A stretch of 64,000 nt of DNA from Branchipolynoe longqiensis (Eukaryota > Annelida > Polychaeta > Phyllodocida > Polynoidae): the NCBI GenBank assembly GCA_030323885.1, contig CM059188.1, positions 108,674,644 to 108,738,643 on the forward strand, read 5' to 3'. The translations under genes were made by a program, and so were the position numbers. This document shows, in pieces, positions 53,560 through 64,000 of the stretch. A model generated the notes under the pieces. That model searched no databases. It saw nothing but the letters and a program-made list of their open reading frames with translations, and was not told the DNA's origin. Positions within the stretch are counted from its first letter, which is position 1. Each line of letters starts with the position of its first letter.

Positions 53560-53945
53560 GGAGTTTGGTGGGTGGATGAGGAGGGAGGGGGATGACGGGG
53601 AGGCGGAGGAGGGTGAGGAGGAAGGGGAAGGGGGAGGAGGAATGTGGGTGTAGGAAGGGAGGGGGGTGTTAGAGGGAAAGAGGGCGCAGAAGAGGGGAGA
53701 GTGAGTGGGGAGTTGGTGTGTAGGAGTAGCTGGTGTGAGGGGCGGGGGATCGGGAGCGAGGGGGAGAGGGCGAACAAGGGAGACGATGGGGAGGGAACGG
53801 GAAAGGGGGGGGGGGGGTTCGAGGGCGGGAAATGTCGGGAGGGAAATGTAGGGGAGGGGAAGGGGTGAAGGGAGAGGGGAGAGGGGAGAGGGGAGAGGGG
53901 AGAGGGGAGAGGAGAGAGGAAGTGGAAGGAGGAGGGATGTCGTCA
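53560..53945. repeat. Purine-rich low-complexity block
   Basis: GGGAGGGGG, GAGGAAGGGG and, at 53868-53910, six GAGAGGGGA units. No gene is supported. Confidence 0.8.
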
Positions 53946-54164
53946 TGGAGGGGGCACAAGGAGCTCACGGAGGTTGAGAAGTTCGGGTTCATGTACGCAT
54001 TTGTGGGCAATAAGAGCAGAGCGGAGGGGCTTAGCCTAATGGTGTTGCTTTTGCTTTCAGGCTTACAAGGAAAAAGAGTGTTATAGTCGACTGAATGAAC
54101 ACTTTGGGGATATCGGGTGATACAATGACGAGATGATGACTACTGTGGGTGGCAAGGGGCAACG

Positions 54165-54215
<51 letters not shown>

Positions 54216-55424
54216 TCTAGGCATATTATATAATTTATTATGTGGATATATATAACGACAGCCCTTTAATGTTTGTCTCTAACCACCTGAACTTCCATGT
54301 TATTCACTGCGGAGTGGGCATTCTCTCCTCCCCGCCTCCTCCTCACCATGAGCCAACTGTCACTCTGCTCACTTTCAAAACTACTATTTATATATATATA
54401 TGAGAATTAAATATATTTCAGTATTAGAAACTACAAATTATATATAATATATAATATATAGCTGGGTTATAATATTCGGACTAGTTGTTAAAATATCTTT
54501 AATTTTCAGTTTCAAATACAGAAAATTACCAAAGCATGAAAGCTAAAATGATTTAATAACAACTGTCTTCCTCACCCTAGTGTGTCCTTTGATGCCCTAA
54601 GGCTTCAAGAATGCGTCTAGATCTATACCTTCCTGCGGTCGATACGCATCTAGAAGCCCTCAGGGCTCACACCTCATATCGGGGAATAACGTATTGCTAT
54701 ATATGTGTAATGTATAACACAAAATGCGAGTATAAAGGCGTGGAAATGAATTATTTGATTATATATATTATTGTTATCCTGATTCTATGGACTGCCTACT
54801 TCGCCCCCATGACTGGTGGCGCCACCACCGGTGCTTATCGTCCCTACCCAACACGCCAACCTCACTCGTGAAGGATATATATAATCCTATGTGTATGTAT
54901 ATATATATAGGGAGAGAGAGAAGGAGAGAGAGGGGGGGGGGGCGGGGCATATATAGGATTGAACTGGGTTTTGAAAAGTGTGCATAAGTAGTTTAAAATA
55001 ATGTGTTTGTTCGTGGAAAGCGGATTATACATGGATTAGATATAGGAGAACGGTGTAGTGGGAAATAAGCCATGACACTTAGCGTAAAGCTGGATAAACA
55101 CTTGACTCTATGTGACTAATCCCAAAATACTCTCTGAGACTGATCTGAATAAACCCGAACATTTTTATAAATGGGTAATTGACGGCTACAATATATAATA
55201 TATAAGATCCCCGTGGCATTGACCAACTCCCGCTATGTGGTCTGGCTATCAACTTGGCATTAGATAATTGCTCCACGAGAACCTAAATATTTATAATTAA
55301 GTCAGTCTCAGCTTAGCGTGATTAAAGGCAGGGGAGGAGAAGGGCAGAGAGCCGGTTTAACCCGACTTAAAGCCGCAACCTCCCGGCACTAACCCGCCCC
55401 TAAGCACCGCGAAGCCATCGATTA
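53946..55424. other. No gene recognised; TA microsatellites
   Basis: (TA)n at 54168-54208 and further TATATA tracts at 54386, 54437 and 54893. Unique AT-rich DNA between them. A short hydrophobic frame around 54740-54790 has no known match. Confidence 0.45.
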
Positions 55425-56785
55425 CCACCCACAGCCACAGCCACAGCCACAGCCACAGCCACAGCCACAGCCACAGCCACAGTCACAGCCACACTCACAT
55501 TCACTCTCACATTCACACTCACATTCACATTCACACTCACACACGGATGCATACCCACACCCATACCCACACCCACACCCACACTCACACCCAGAACCAC
55601 CTCCACACTCACAGCCATACTCACAGCCATATCCACACCCACACTCATACACATATGCACACCCACACCCACACCCATACCCACACCCACACCCACACTC
55701 ACACCCAGAACCACCTCCACACTCACAGCCATACTCACAGCCATATCCACACCACACTCATACACACATGCACACCCACACCCACACCCACACCCACACC
55801 CACACCCACACTCACACCCAGAACCACCTCCACACTCACAGCCATATCCACATCCACACTCATACACGCATGCACACCCACACCCATACCCACACCCACA
55901 CTCACACCCAGAACCACCTCCACACTCACAGCCATACTCACAGCCATATCCACACCCACACTCATACACGCATGCACACCCACACCCATACACACACCCA
56001 CACCCACACTCACACCCAGAACCACCTCCACACCCACATCCATACCCACACCTACAGCCATACCCACACCGACAGCCATACTCACACCCAGAACCACCTC
56101 CACACCCACATCCATACTCACAGCCATATCCACACCCACACTCATACACATATGCACACCCACACCCATACCCACACCCACACCCACACTCACACCCAGA
56201 ACCACCTCCACACTCACAGCCATACTCACAGCCATATCCACACCCACACTCATACACACATGCACACCCACACCAATACCCACACCTACACTCACACCCA
56301 GAACCACCTCCACACCCACAGCCATACTCACAGCCATATCCACACCCACACTCATACACGCATGCACACCGACAGCCATACCCACACCCACACCCACACT
56401 CACACCTCCACACCCACATCCATACCCACACCCACAGGCATACCCACACCCACAGCCATACTCACAGCCACACACACATGCACACCAACACCCACCTCCA
56501 CACGAACACTCACAGCCACACCCACACCTACACCCACAGACATACTACCCACATCCACACTCACAGCCACACCCACACTCACACACACACTCACACAAGC
56601 ATGCACACCCACAACCACCCTCCACATCCACAACCACACGCACACCCACACCCGCAGACACACACCCCACCCACAGCCATACCCACACCCACACCCACAT
56701 CCACACCCACACCAACACCAACACCAACACCCTAACGCACACCCACACCAACACCAACCCTCAACCCCCAACCACACGGACTCGT
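55425..56785. repeat. CACCCA/CACAGC satellite with ~110-bp higher-order unit
   Basis: Six-bp units (CACCCA, CACAGC, CACTCA) are arranged into a longer unit with landmarks ACACCCAGAACCACCTCCAC and ATCCACACCCACACTCATAC, repeated at least eight times from 55590 to 56380. Since 6 is divisible by 3, open frames of up to 424 codons occur on both strands; none is proposed as a gene. Confidence 0.9.
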
Positions 56786-56844
56786 CTCACTCGGCTGACC
56801 AAGCAAGGCTTCACAGCATAAGGAACTGATCCTCAGTGATCTGA

Positions 56845-57178
56845 GGTCCCGGCATGCATTGCGCTGAGGTCCCGGCGTGCGTCGCGCTGAGGTCCCTGTG
56901 TGCACCGCGCTGAGGTCCCAGCATGCACCGCGCTGGGGTCCCGGGGTGCACCGCGCTGAGGTCCCAGCATGCACCGCGCTGGGGTCCCGGCGTGCGTCGC
57001 GCTGAAGTCCCGGTGTGCACGGCGCTGAGGTCCCAGCATGCACCGCGCTGGGGTCCTGGGGTGCACCGCGCTGGGGTCCCAGCATGCACCGCGCTGGGGT
57101 CCCAGCATGCACCGCGCTGGGGTCCTGGGGTGCACCGCGCTGAGGTCCCAGCAAGCACCGCGCTCGGGCCCCGTCGGG
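56845..57178. repeat. 24-bp minisatellite, about 14 units
   Basis: The unit is GCGCTGAGGTCCCAGCATGC plus ACC(G), with variants GGGGTCCCGG and GTGCACC. Period 24 bp equals eight codons, so all frames are open; the repeated peptides are artefacts unless expression is shown. Confidence 0.9.
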
Positions 57179-57234
57179 ACCATTGTGCGGTGCAAGCCGG
57201 AACCTTTTCAGTGGATACACATGTGGATGCACAT

Positions 57235-57505
57235 GGTTTGTTTTGCCAATTGGGGTTTTATGTCTTAGCAGCATCAATGTGAGATCATATCAAGACAGGT
57301 ACCGATTTTTGGCAGTACGCTCTCATGACGGTTTTACTGTGTTGCCCAGCTGGGATATCCGCACATGACGGCATCATGGCCCGATATCCTTCTCAGTCAT
57401 ATTATCTTTACATTGAAGCAATGTTTTTGTCCTGTCTTACTAATAATACCAAGCAATGACCAGGTATGCACATTAATCATTTGATTTCGCTTGGCCAGTT
57501 CTAAT
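57235..57505 (-). mobile_element. Old, diverged SINE-A copy
   Basis: TTTTATGTCTTAGCAGCATC, GAGATCATATCAAGACAGGT, GGCCCGATATCCTTCTCAGT and CATTTGATTTCGCTTGGCCA follow the SINE-A order with many substitutions. The head is lost or unrecognisable. Confidence 0.7.
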
Positions 57506-57599
57506 AGGTCCAGTATATGAAGTGGGCATCCTACACAACACATCATGGGAAGTGGGCATCTTAGTCAGTGCTGATGAGAAGTGGGCATCTTGCCCCATC

Positions 57600-58050
57600 G
57601 CATCATGCTGTCGGTCGCGATGCGACAAAGACTGCTTTCATTACTTGACTGCCGCTCTCCATTTAGCTCTCTGCTGTGAGAGTGATGTCCATGAGTCGGT
57701 CTTAATGTCTCTCAGCTTCAGGTTTCTCTTGATGGTTTCCTTGTAACCAGAAGACAGTTGAGAGTAGAGGATCTGCTTTGGTAGCCTGTCTGATGACATC
57801 CTCATGAGGTGTCCAGTCCACCGGAGATTCTCTTTGATCAGAAGATCTTCCATAGAGGGCAGCCCCATCCGTTCGAGTATTTCCTTATTTGTCACTTTGA
57901 CCTTCCAGGTTAGCCTCATGATTGAATGCAGATGTCGCCTCATGAAGGCATGCAGCTTTTTCACCTGTCGTCTGTAGAATGTCCAGGCCTCGGCTCCATA
58001 TAGTAGGGTGGATAGCGCGAGTGCACGGTAGATCTTGCACAGTACAAGAA
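57600..58050 (-). pseudogene. LINE-X copy 3, reverse transcriptase C-terminus
   Basis: The minus-strand frame 57964-57641 reads KKLHAFMRRHLHSIMRLTWK, EDLLIKENLRWTGHLMRMSS and the terminal [14 protein letters not shown], followed by the AGCATGATG tail at 57600. Sequence upstream continues to about 58050 in another frame (ALSTLLYGAEAWT-like). It has lost about 20 residues in the middle relative to copies 1 and 2. Confidence 0.85.
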
Positions 58051-58171
58051 GTGGGCATCTTTTCCAGCATGAGTAATGTGCATTTTATACAGCATGGGAA
58101 GTGGGTATCTGACTCAGTAGAAGAAGTGGGCATTTTATCCAGTCGACTATCTGATCTAGTTATATATATAT

Positions 58172-58555
58172 ATATAAAGTGTGGCTACGTATAGGAAGGA
58201 AGGATAGAGACACGTGTTGGGTCGGACACTTTTATTGAGCGTCTGGGCAAGCGAGATAACAGGCATACCGGTAAAAGTTTGAAATCCAGTAAGGCAGTGA
58301 CTTGCCCGGGTGGATTGGTGAGAAAAGCGCCCGGTGGGTGGCACTAGTAGCAGGCAAACCGGGGCAACTAAGGGCAAGTCACTGATTGACAATAATAATA
58401 TATTGAAGAATAAATAATAATAATAAAATACTACCGCCTATTTATACATGCATAATAAATTATACGTACTATAAAGTGTGGCTATGTATAGGAAGGAAGG
58501 ATAGAGACACGTGTTGGGTCGGACACTTTTATTGACGTCTGGGCAAGCGAGATAA
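58172..58555. repeat. LTR-like tandem repeat (R3-like)
   Basis: TATAAAGTGTGGCTACGTAT, GGAAGGAAGGATAGAGACAC and TTGGGTCGGACACTTTTATT to GGGCAAGCGAGATAAC occur at 58175-58260 and again at 58467-58550, 292 bp apart, with one 2-bp difference. The first unit is complete (about 292 bp); the second breaks off after 85 bp. This is what tandem terminal repeats (as in Penelope-like elements) or an LTR duplication would look like. Confidence 0.55.
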
Positions 58556-59232
58556 CAGCCAAGGAGAAAGCCTACGCGACTCCCTCCAACCCAACACGCG
58601 ACTCATCCGAGCAAAGGGCCACGACCACCCTCAAATCGTCACTATACGCGTACCAAGGCGGTCTGCAATTAGCTATGACTGGTCTCGGAGCCCAATCCCT
58701 CTAGCCTTCAACTCCTCGATTGTGGCCCCCACATAGCAAGAAAGGTGCCTGCACCCCGTCTAAGGGAGTGGGAAGAGGGGGTGGACGCGTCAAGCCACCT
58801 AGTGGCAATCTCCTTAGGTCGCCAGTAGACGTGGTACGAGAGGGGCAGGAGAGACCGTCGAGCATGGATCCGCAAGGGGGCTCAGATGGTCGCCTGCAGC
58901 TGCGCGAAGTGGTCGCTCGTCCAATGCTCTGCGCAGACCGCGGTGTCTGCAGCACCTTGCAATTGATCTCGAGCACACGTTCCGAGAATGGTATGGTCTG
59001 GAACGTCGGTATGGCATCCGGACGTTCTAGCCTGTATGCGATCCTCTCACAGTGTCCATGCAACGTGGCCTGGATTCTCAGTAGGCAGCGAGAAATCCGT
59101 CGAAGCATGCATGGAAGCATCGGCATCGCCCGTCGAGGTACATCCCCCTTGACCCGACGGATTCCCTTTAAAGTGGAGGCCAAAACGAAACCTTGTATAC
59201 ATGTGTATATATGTATGTATATGAATATATGT
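58556..59232. other. Unique GC-richer stretch, no gene recognised
   Basis: Both strands are open over much of 58700-59190 but neither translation shows a motif I recognise. Since it follows an LTR-like repeat directly, it may be the remains of a retroelement leader. Confidence 0.35.
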
Positions 59233-59335
59233 GTAGGCTCGGGCTTTCTATCGACAAACTGTCTAATGGTGAAAACAAGCCTATTCAGGCTTATCCATGA
59301 TAGGCAGTATAAATCTTCAACAACAAAAATGTTAT
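59233..59335 (+). repeat. SINE-D tail fragment
   Basis: TAGGCTCGGGCTTTCTATCG, CAAACTGTCTAATGGTGAAA and GGCAGTATAAATCTTCAACA match the end of the SINE at 51815-52115. The head is absent. Confidence 0.85.
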
Positions 59336-59394
59336 ATATGTACACATGTGTATATGAATATGTATATGTTATTGGGGTTTGGAGGCAGCTGGCC

Positions 59395-60015
59395 CTGCAG
59401 CCCACCCCACACACATCCCGCCCCACACACAGCCCGCCACACACACACACACACACCACCACACACAGCCCGCCACACACACACAGCCTGCCCCACACAC
59501 GTCCCACCCCAACACACAGCCCGCCACACACACAGCCTGCCACACACACACAGCCCGCCCTACACACACCCCACCCCACCCCACACACAGCCCGCCCCAC
59601 ACACAGCCCGCCACACACATAGCCCACCCCACACACAGCCAGCCCCATACACATCCCACCATACACACAGCCCACCCTACACACAGCCCGCCCAACACAC
59701 ATCCCACCATACACACAGCCCACCCCACTCACAGCCCACCACACACACAGCCCGCCCCACACACATCCCACCATACACACAGCCCACCACACTCACAGCC
59801 CACCACACACACAGCCCGCCCCACACACAGCCCGCCACACACACACCCCGTCCCACACACACCCCGCCCCAAACACACACTCCGCCCCACACACACCCCG
59901 CCCCCCACATACAAACCGCCCCACGCACAGCCCGCCACACACACACCCCGCCCCACACATACACCCCGTCCCACACACAGCCCGCCCCACACACATCCCG
60001 CCACACACACATCCC
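59395..60015. repeat. CACACACAGCCCGCC minisatellite
   Basis: Units of 15-19 bp (CCCGCCCCACACACAGC with CATCCCACC and ACCCCGCC variants) fill the block. Long Thr/His/Pro or Cys/Val/Gly frames are artefacts. Confidence 0.9.
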
Positions 60016-60582
60016 ACCCGCACCCCGGCGGCGCCCGGTCCCGAATCACGCGGGACTTGCGGAATGAGATTAGGAATGGATTGCAGGCGTCTCAGCGGCG
60101 GGCTGATCCCCGGAACGTGCCGGTACCAGCCGGCACGCCGCCCGGGGGACGGCGAAGCACCGGCGGCACACATACACCTCTCGACATTGGTGACAGCTGC
60201 GACCGTGTAGCGCGTCGGGCGTGCATTCACCGATCTCCGACGTGAATACCCTTCATCGCATGAGCAGAACGCCCAATTCCTGTACGGGGTTGGGGTGGGG
60301 GTGGGGGGCGGTAGGGGTTGCGGTGGGGTTGGCGGTGGGGGTGGGGTTAGGGCTGGCGGTATGGGTTGGGTTGGGGTTGACAGTAGGGGTTGGGTTGGGG
60401 GGTAGGGATTGGGGTTACGGGTTGCGGGGAGTCATGGGTATGATCTTTGGTCAACACCGAGTTAGCGCAAACATTTACTAAATGTATACTTGTCGCCACC
60501 TATCCTGACGCTCACCTTTACTAGGATATGGCAAAGAGCAGTGAAATGCGGAAGACCAATTGCCCGCAGTTAAAATGTACCC
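60016..60582. other. GC-rich patch and a G-rich GGGGTT array
   Basis: 60016-60245 is CpG-rich unique DNA with CCGGCACGCCGCCCGGG. 60283-60430 is a degenerate GGGGTTGGGGTGGGG array containing GGGTTAGGG only once, so it is not telomeric. The remainder shows no gene. Confidence 0.5.
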
Positions 60583-61640
60583 TGCGTACAGCTGCATAGT
60601 CCAATTAAAGCATAATTCACTTCACTCGGATATAGAACAAAGAACAGGAAGATAATTTAAGGTAAGTTTATTTAAGAAAATGAATCGTAACCTACAGGTA
60701 GGCTGAACTCGAGGCTGGGCAAGTGGATGACTGGGACCCAAATGTTCTGGCAAGTGCTGTTCTGAGCGATACCGGTGTCGGGGAGACCTGAGAGTCCAGA
60801 ACAGCAGTTCAGGGGTAAGGCAGTGAGGAGGTTGAGTAGATCAGCGTTCACCCCCCAGGAAGAGGGTGGGTGGGGAAATGAAGTGAACAGGAGCATCAAA
60901 GTGAGGAGGATCGGTGTGGGAGGGAGTGAAGAAGACAGAAATAGACATAGCCTCGTTCGCAAATTACCCATGTTAGCCTCGTCAACATGCTTAACATTTT
61001 GAAACGAAAACATTTATCTGTTTGTTTGTTTGTTGTTGTTTTACATCCTAGCAACATCTAAGGTCATATCAAGACGGCTTCCGACTTGTGACAGTGCACA
61101 CTCATGGTGACTTTATAGTGCTGCCCCACTGGGAGACCAGGCCACCAGCACCATGACCTGATATCCCACTCAGTCACATTATCCTGACACTGAGCCACCA
61201 GTCCTTGCCTTATCCTAATAATGCAGAACACCTGGCTAGGAAGTGACAAGTATACATTTTTAAGTCATTGGTTTGACTCGACCAGGGTTCGAACCCACGA
61301 TCCCATGGTCTACCAACACAGGAGACGGACGCTCTAACTCATTCGGCCATCCCGTCTGGTAAACATTTATCTAGATTTACTTCTACATATTCAACTTCGA
61401 TACTGGTGCACTTATTAGGCATATGTTGCTATATTGTACTAAATCAATTTAATAGACTTTGTAATTGTTGATGCCTATTATGTCCGAATTTCTACATGCA
61501 TGCCAGAATTGATTTGGCATGTTTTCATTTCAAATATCTTCAAAGTTAGACATTTATGATAAGGTTTCTTTAAAGTAAAGTAAGCTAAATGATAATTCAT
61601 TATGATTAATCTAATATATTGAGTATTTAAACAAACTTAT
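60583..61640. mobile_element. MITE-1 copy with two insertions
   Basis: The left end is GCTGCATAGTCCAATTAAAG; about 375 bp of foreign sequence follows (60610-60985); the MITE body resumes at CTTAACATTTTGAAACG, is cut by SINE-A (61020-61360) and continues TAGATTTACTTCTACATATT to TTAATCTAATATATTGAG. The right terminus is not found. Confidence 0.7.
61020..61360 (-). mobile_element. SINE-A, full length, type-1 head, with 12-bp TSD
   Basis: The 12-bp duplication AAACATTTATCT (61008-61019 and 61361-61372) brackets a complete copy: TTTGTTTGTTGTTGTTTTAC tail, 3' domain, body with CCTGACACTGAG, B-box complement GGGTTCGAACCC and head end CATTCGGCCATCCCGTCTGG. It is the best reference copy of the family in this window. 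Confidence 0.93.
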
Positions 61641-61893
61641 TGATGGTTTATTTACCTGACCCATAACATATACAGTCATGATAGAATTTGTTTTCAATGC
61701 GGTTTATTGTCTCATATGGTTTGTTCGTAATTTGCAAGTATATTTATTTCAGAGGTACGTAGGAGCTTCCTGGTCCATAATTACCATTACCATTCTTGAT
61801 GGGTGACATGACGATGCACCAACACCCTCTAAGTCTAATGGTTACATTCTCCATCGGTTCAATGGACGAGTTTCAGTGGACTAGATTCAGTAC
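61641..61893. other. No gene recognised
   Basis: AT-rich unique DNA between the MITE-1 remnant and the TTAA-flanked element. Confidence 0.4.
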
Positions 61894-62585
61894 TTAAGCC
61901 CCAGTCACACGTAGCCGGATCAGGGGCCGGACAAGCCCCGGACTGCCATCTAGGGTGGTCCGGGGCTATCCGGGGTGATCATCTGTGCCGACACCCCCTG
62001 ATCTGGCCTGATCCGTGGCTCGGCCGGCGCCGTCCTGGCTCAGCCCCAGATGTTTTAAGATGTTTAAAACATCCGGGGCGGTCCGGGGGATTTTGCGATC
62101 CAGGCTCAATCTGGCCTGATCCGGCCAGATCCGTGGGTGGTCCGGGGGAGGTCTGGGTATTTCGGGGGTGGACCGGGCCTGTCCGGGGTCATTTTGAGCC
62201 ATGGTTTGACCCGGACCATCCCCGGACTCTCCAGGACTACCCCTGGCCTAGCCATGGACCACTCCCGGACTGCCCCCGTAAGACCGGAGGTGATCCGGGA
62301 TAGTCCGGGGGTGATCCGGGATAGTCCGGGGGTGGTCCGGGGGTGGTCTGGCCTCATCCGGGGCCAGTCGGGCCCAGTCCGGGGGCAGTCCGGGGGTGGT
62401 ACGGGGTGGTCCGGGGCTCATCCGGGGCTCATCCGGGGCTCGTCCGGGAAAGTGTGACTGCGAGGCAAAAATCGACGAAAACAGTGATTTTATCCGTGGC
62501 GGTGCGGGACAGTCCGGGCCGTTGGTCCGTGGGTGGTCCGGCTCAAAATCCGGGGCTCGTCCGGCTATGTGTGACTGGGACTTAA
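61894..62585. mobile_element. TTAA-flanked foldback element with TCCGGGG satellite core
   Basis: TTAA at 61894-61897 and 62582-62585 flanks inverted ends GCCCCAGTCACACGTAGCCG and complement GTCCCAGTCACACATAGCCG (two mismatches in 22). The interior is a dense, partly inverted array of GGTCCGGGG, CATCCGGGGCT and CCCCGGAC motifs (8-13 bp). No coding frame. TTAA duplication is typical of piggyBac and Kolobok transposons. Confidence 0.8.
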
Positions 62586-62656
62586 CCAAATACAGTGTAA
62601 CCCTACTAAACCAATCTTGAAGGAACCCTGGATTAACCGATCATTGTGTAAAATTT
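62586..62656. repeat. MITE-2 end fragment
   Basis: ACAGTGTAACCCTACTAAAC then GGATTAACCGATCATTG matches the left part of MITE-2; the rest is missing. Confidence 0.65.
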
Positions 62657-63216
62657 TCCGATATTTGAGACATTGGAGGATGAGGAGAACTACTCTATAA
62701 TAAATTGCAAATGGTCTATATAATGGTAGATGGTATGTAAAACCAAAGGCATATAAGGTATATGTGGTGTTGGTGATCCATTACTAATTAAAGATAGATA
62801 TTGTATATTAATATAGATAGTGAGAGAGGGTCACTTCTTGACATGAGATAGGGTCACTTCTTGACAGGTGAGAGAGTCTTTGGAACTCTCCTCACATACC
62901 CCCTCCCCCCCCCCCAAGTGTTATTTACGGATCACTGCACACCAAACACAGCAGGGCACTGTAGCCAGACATAACCATGCCTTGGTTCCAAGGATATTGA
63001 ATGTTCATTGGTTGAATAAGAATGCCTGTTGGTGATTGGAGGGATTGATCAGGTGTGTACAGTCATCTTGGATTCTAAAACCTATATATATAATAAACTG
63101 AGCAAGCTCCTTCTGGTTCCTTCTGCACACTCTATATCTTGCCTTTCTTCTCTATACTTGCCTGTAGTGGTTTCCTATTTATCCTGCCTACACAACCACA
63201 GCTGCCGGCCGTCGAC
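62657..63216. other. No gene recognised
   Basis: GGGTCACTTCTTGACA is repeated at 62829 and 62851. A C-run lies at 62901-62914. No coding frame is supported. Confidence 0.4.
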
Positions 63217-63661
63217 TTTACAATTGGTTTAACTGAGCTTTGGCTTTGACTTTGACTTTGAGTAAGCGTGTATTGCACATGTAATATGCAATGTATGTGG
63301 ACACTTTGATTATTGTTTTTTATGTACATACAGTATAAGTTACTATAACCATGCTCGGTTAAACGAAACGATCGGTTAATCCAAGCAAATTTCTAGGGTC
63401 CCTTCAAAATACTACCATTTATCATAGTAAAAAGTTGGTGGTGTTTCAGATGACCACACACAAGTTTGGTTTAACCATACCGGAAGTGGCTTGAACTCTG
63501 AAAATGTTTTTGGATTGACCAATAATTTGGATTAACCGACTTTGGTTTAACCAACTTTTTTATATGATAAATGGTAGTATTTTGCCGAGCCGCTGAAAAA
63601 AAGTTTGGATTAACCGATCGTTTGGTTTAACCGAGCTTGGTTTAACGGGGTTATACTGTAC
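63217..63661. mobile_element. MITE-2, composite copy
   Basis: It repeats the layout of 1505-1993: TTGGCTTTGACTTTGACTTT, then CAGTATAAGTTACTATAACC (about 63331) and the right end GGTTTAACGGGGTTATACTG (63658). Sharing the compound structure shows the composite itself transposed or was duplicated. Confidence 0.85.
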
Positions 63662-63890
63662 ATTGAACCAATAGATAACAGAAACTGAAAGCCATCAGAT
63701 TATGTAACTTTAATCAGTGAATGAGAAAGAAAATATTATTATTTATACTATAGCATGAAGTAGGAATCTGACTGCAAGTTTGCCATGGAATATTTCTGAC
63801 TGGATGACTGGATGATATTTTGGGTTGAGCTGATCACTTCCTGTTTTAATCAATCATTCTTCGATACCACAGCACATATCTAAAGAACCA
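63662..63890. other. MITE-1 end fragment and unique DNA
   Basis: CATCAGATTATGTAACTTTAAT (about 63692) is a diverged MITE-1 right end. The rest is not recognised. Confidence 0.45.
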
Positions 63891-64000
63891 GATGGGGTGG
63901 CCGAATGAGTTGAGCGTCTGTCTCCTGTTTTGGGAGATCAGGGCATCCGAACTGATAGGTTTGTGGGTTTGAACCCTCATCAAGTCAAACCAATGACTTA
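63891..64000 (+). mobile_element. SINE-A head, cut by the window end
   Basis: CCAGATGGGGTGGCCGAATG, GCGTCTGTCTCCTGTTTTGG and CAAGTCAAACCAATGACTTA are the type-1 head and body start. The B box is altered (GGGTTTGAACCCT). Confidence 0.88.

Noticed and set aside
55400..56829. Open frames of 349-424 codons on both strands
   Set aside because: Both strands are open because of 6-bp periodic repeats; no start context or domain is present.
58701..60245. Overlapping long frames on both strands
   Set aside because: 59395-60015 is the CACACACAGCCCGCC repeat; the unique part 58700-59190 has no recognised motif on either strand.
60283..60430. Telomere-like G-rich array
   Set aside because: The units are irregular GGGGTTGGGGTGG variants, not TTAGGG repeats.

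Overview
The window is eukaryotic, intron-bearing-style genomic DNA from an invertebrate, most probably a mollusc. The clade call rests on a tRNA-headed SINE (44031-44260, and in reverse at 14953-15182) whose body I recall as widespread in molluscan genomes; it is not proven by any host gene. I recognise no intact host gene, rRNA or functional tRNA. The window is almost entirely mobile elements, their debris and simple or minisatellite DNA, with two GC-rich islands (27128-28480 with 17520-17620, and about 52320-53460) that look like promoters of genes outside the window.

Layout. 1-9795: foldback repeats, Tigger-like MITEs, SINEs, a LINE tail and three large low-complexity blocks (C-rich heptamers 3633-4330, CCCAC-rich 6538-7010, GT-rich 7760-9350). 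9796-14764: two copies of a MITE, one of them split by an element carrying a gag-like ORF, itself split by a palindromic element. 17634-27127: a SINE with a 13-bp target duplication, split by a 9,161-bp DNA transposon (17800-26960) with about 560-bp terminal inverted repeats and a 3-bp (TGT) target duplication. That transposon carries one large decayed gene (zinc-binding N-terminus, transposase-like core, FEN/XPG-like nuclease domain, C-terminal Cys-rich CXC domain), which is split again by a 5'-truncated LINE. This is the most interesting object in the window and may belong to the Academ-type DNA transposons or be a relative not yet described in this lineage.

28555-34550: purine, pyrimidine and CCACACCA repeats. 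34555-36080: nested MITEs, including a TTAA-flanked foldback with an internal 12-mer array. 37762-43857: a nearly complete DIRS-order retrotransposon (gag, RT, RNase H, tyrosine recombinase, all on the minus strand) sitting inside an array of about 92-bp minisatellite units. 43858-55420: SINEs, MITEs, LINE tails, a 1.1-kb purine minisatellite and the second GC-rich island. 55425-60430: three minisatellites, a LINE tail and an LTR-like tandem repeat. 60583-64000: further MITE and SINE nests and a second TTAA-flanked foldback.

The order of insertion can be read directly at several loci from target duplications and interrupted repeats, so the window is a useful stratigraphic record of transposition. 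Most long open frames here are artefacts of tandem repeats and are not proposed as genes.
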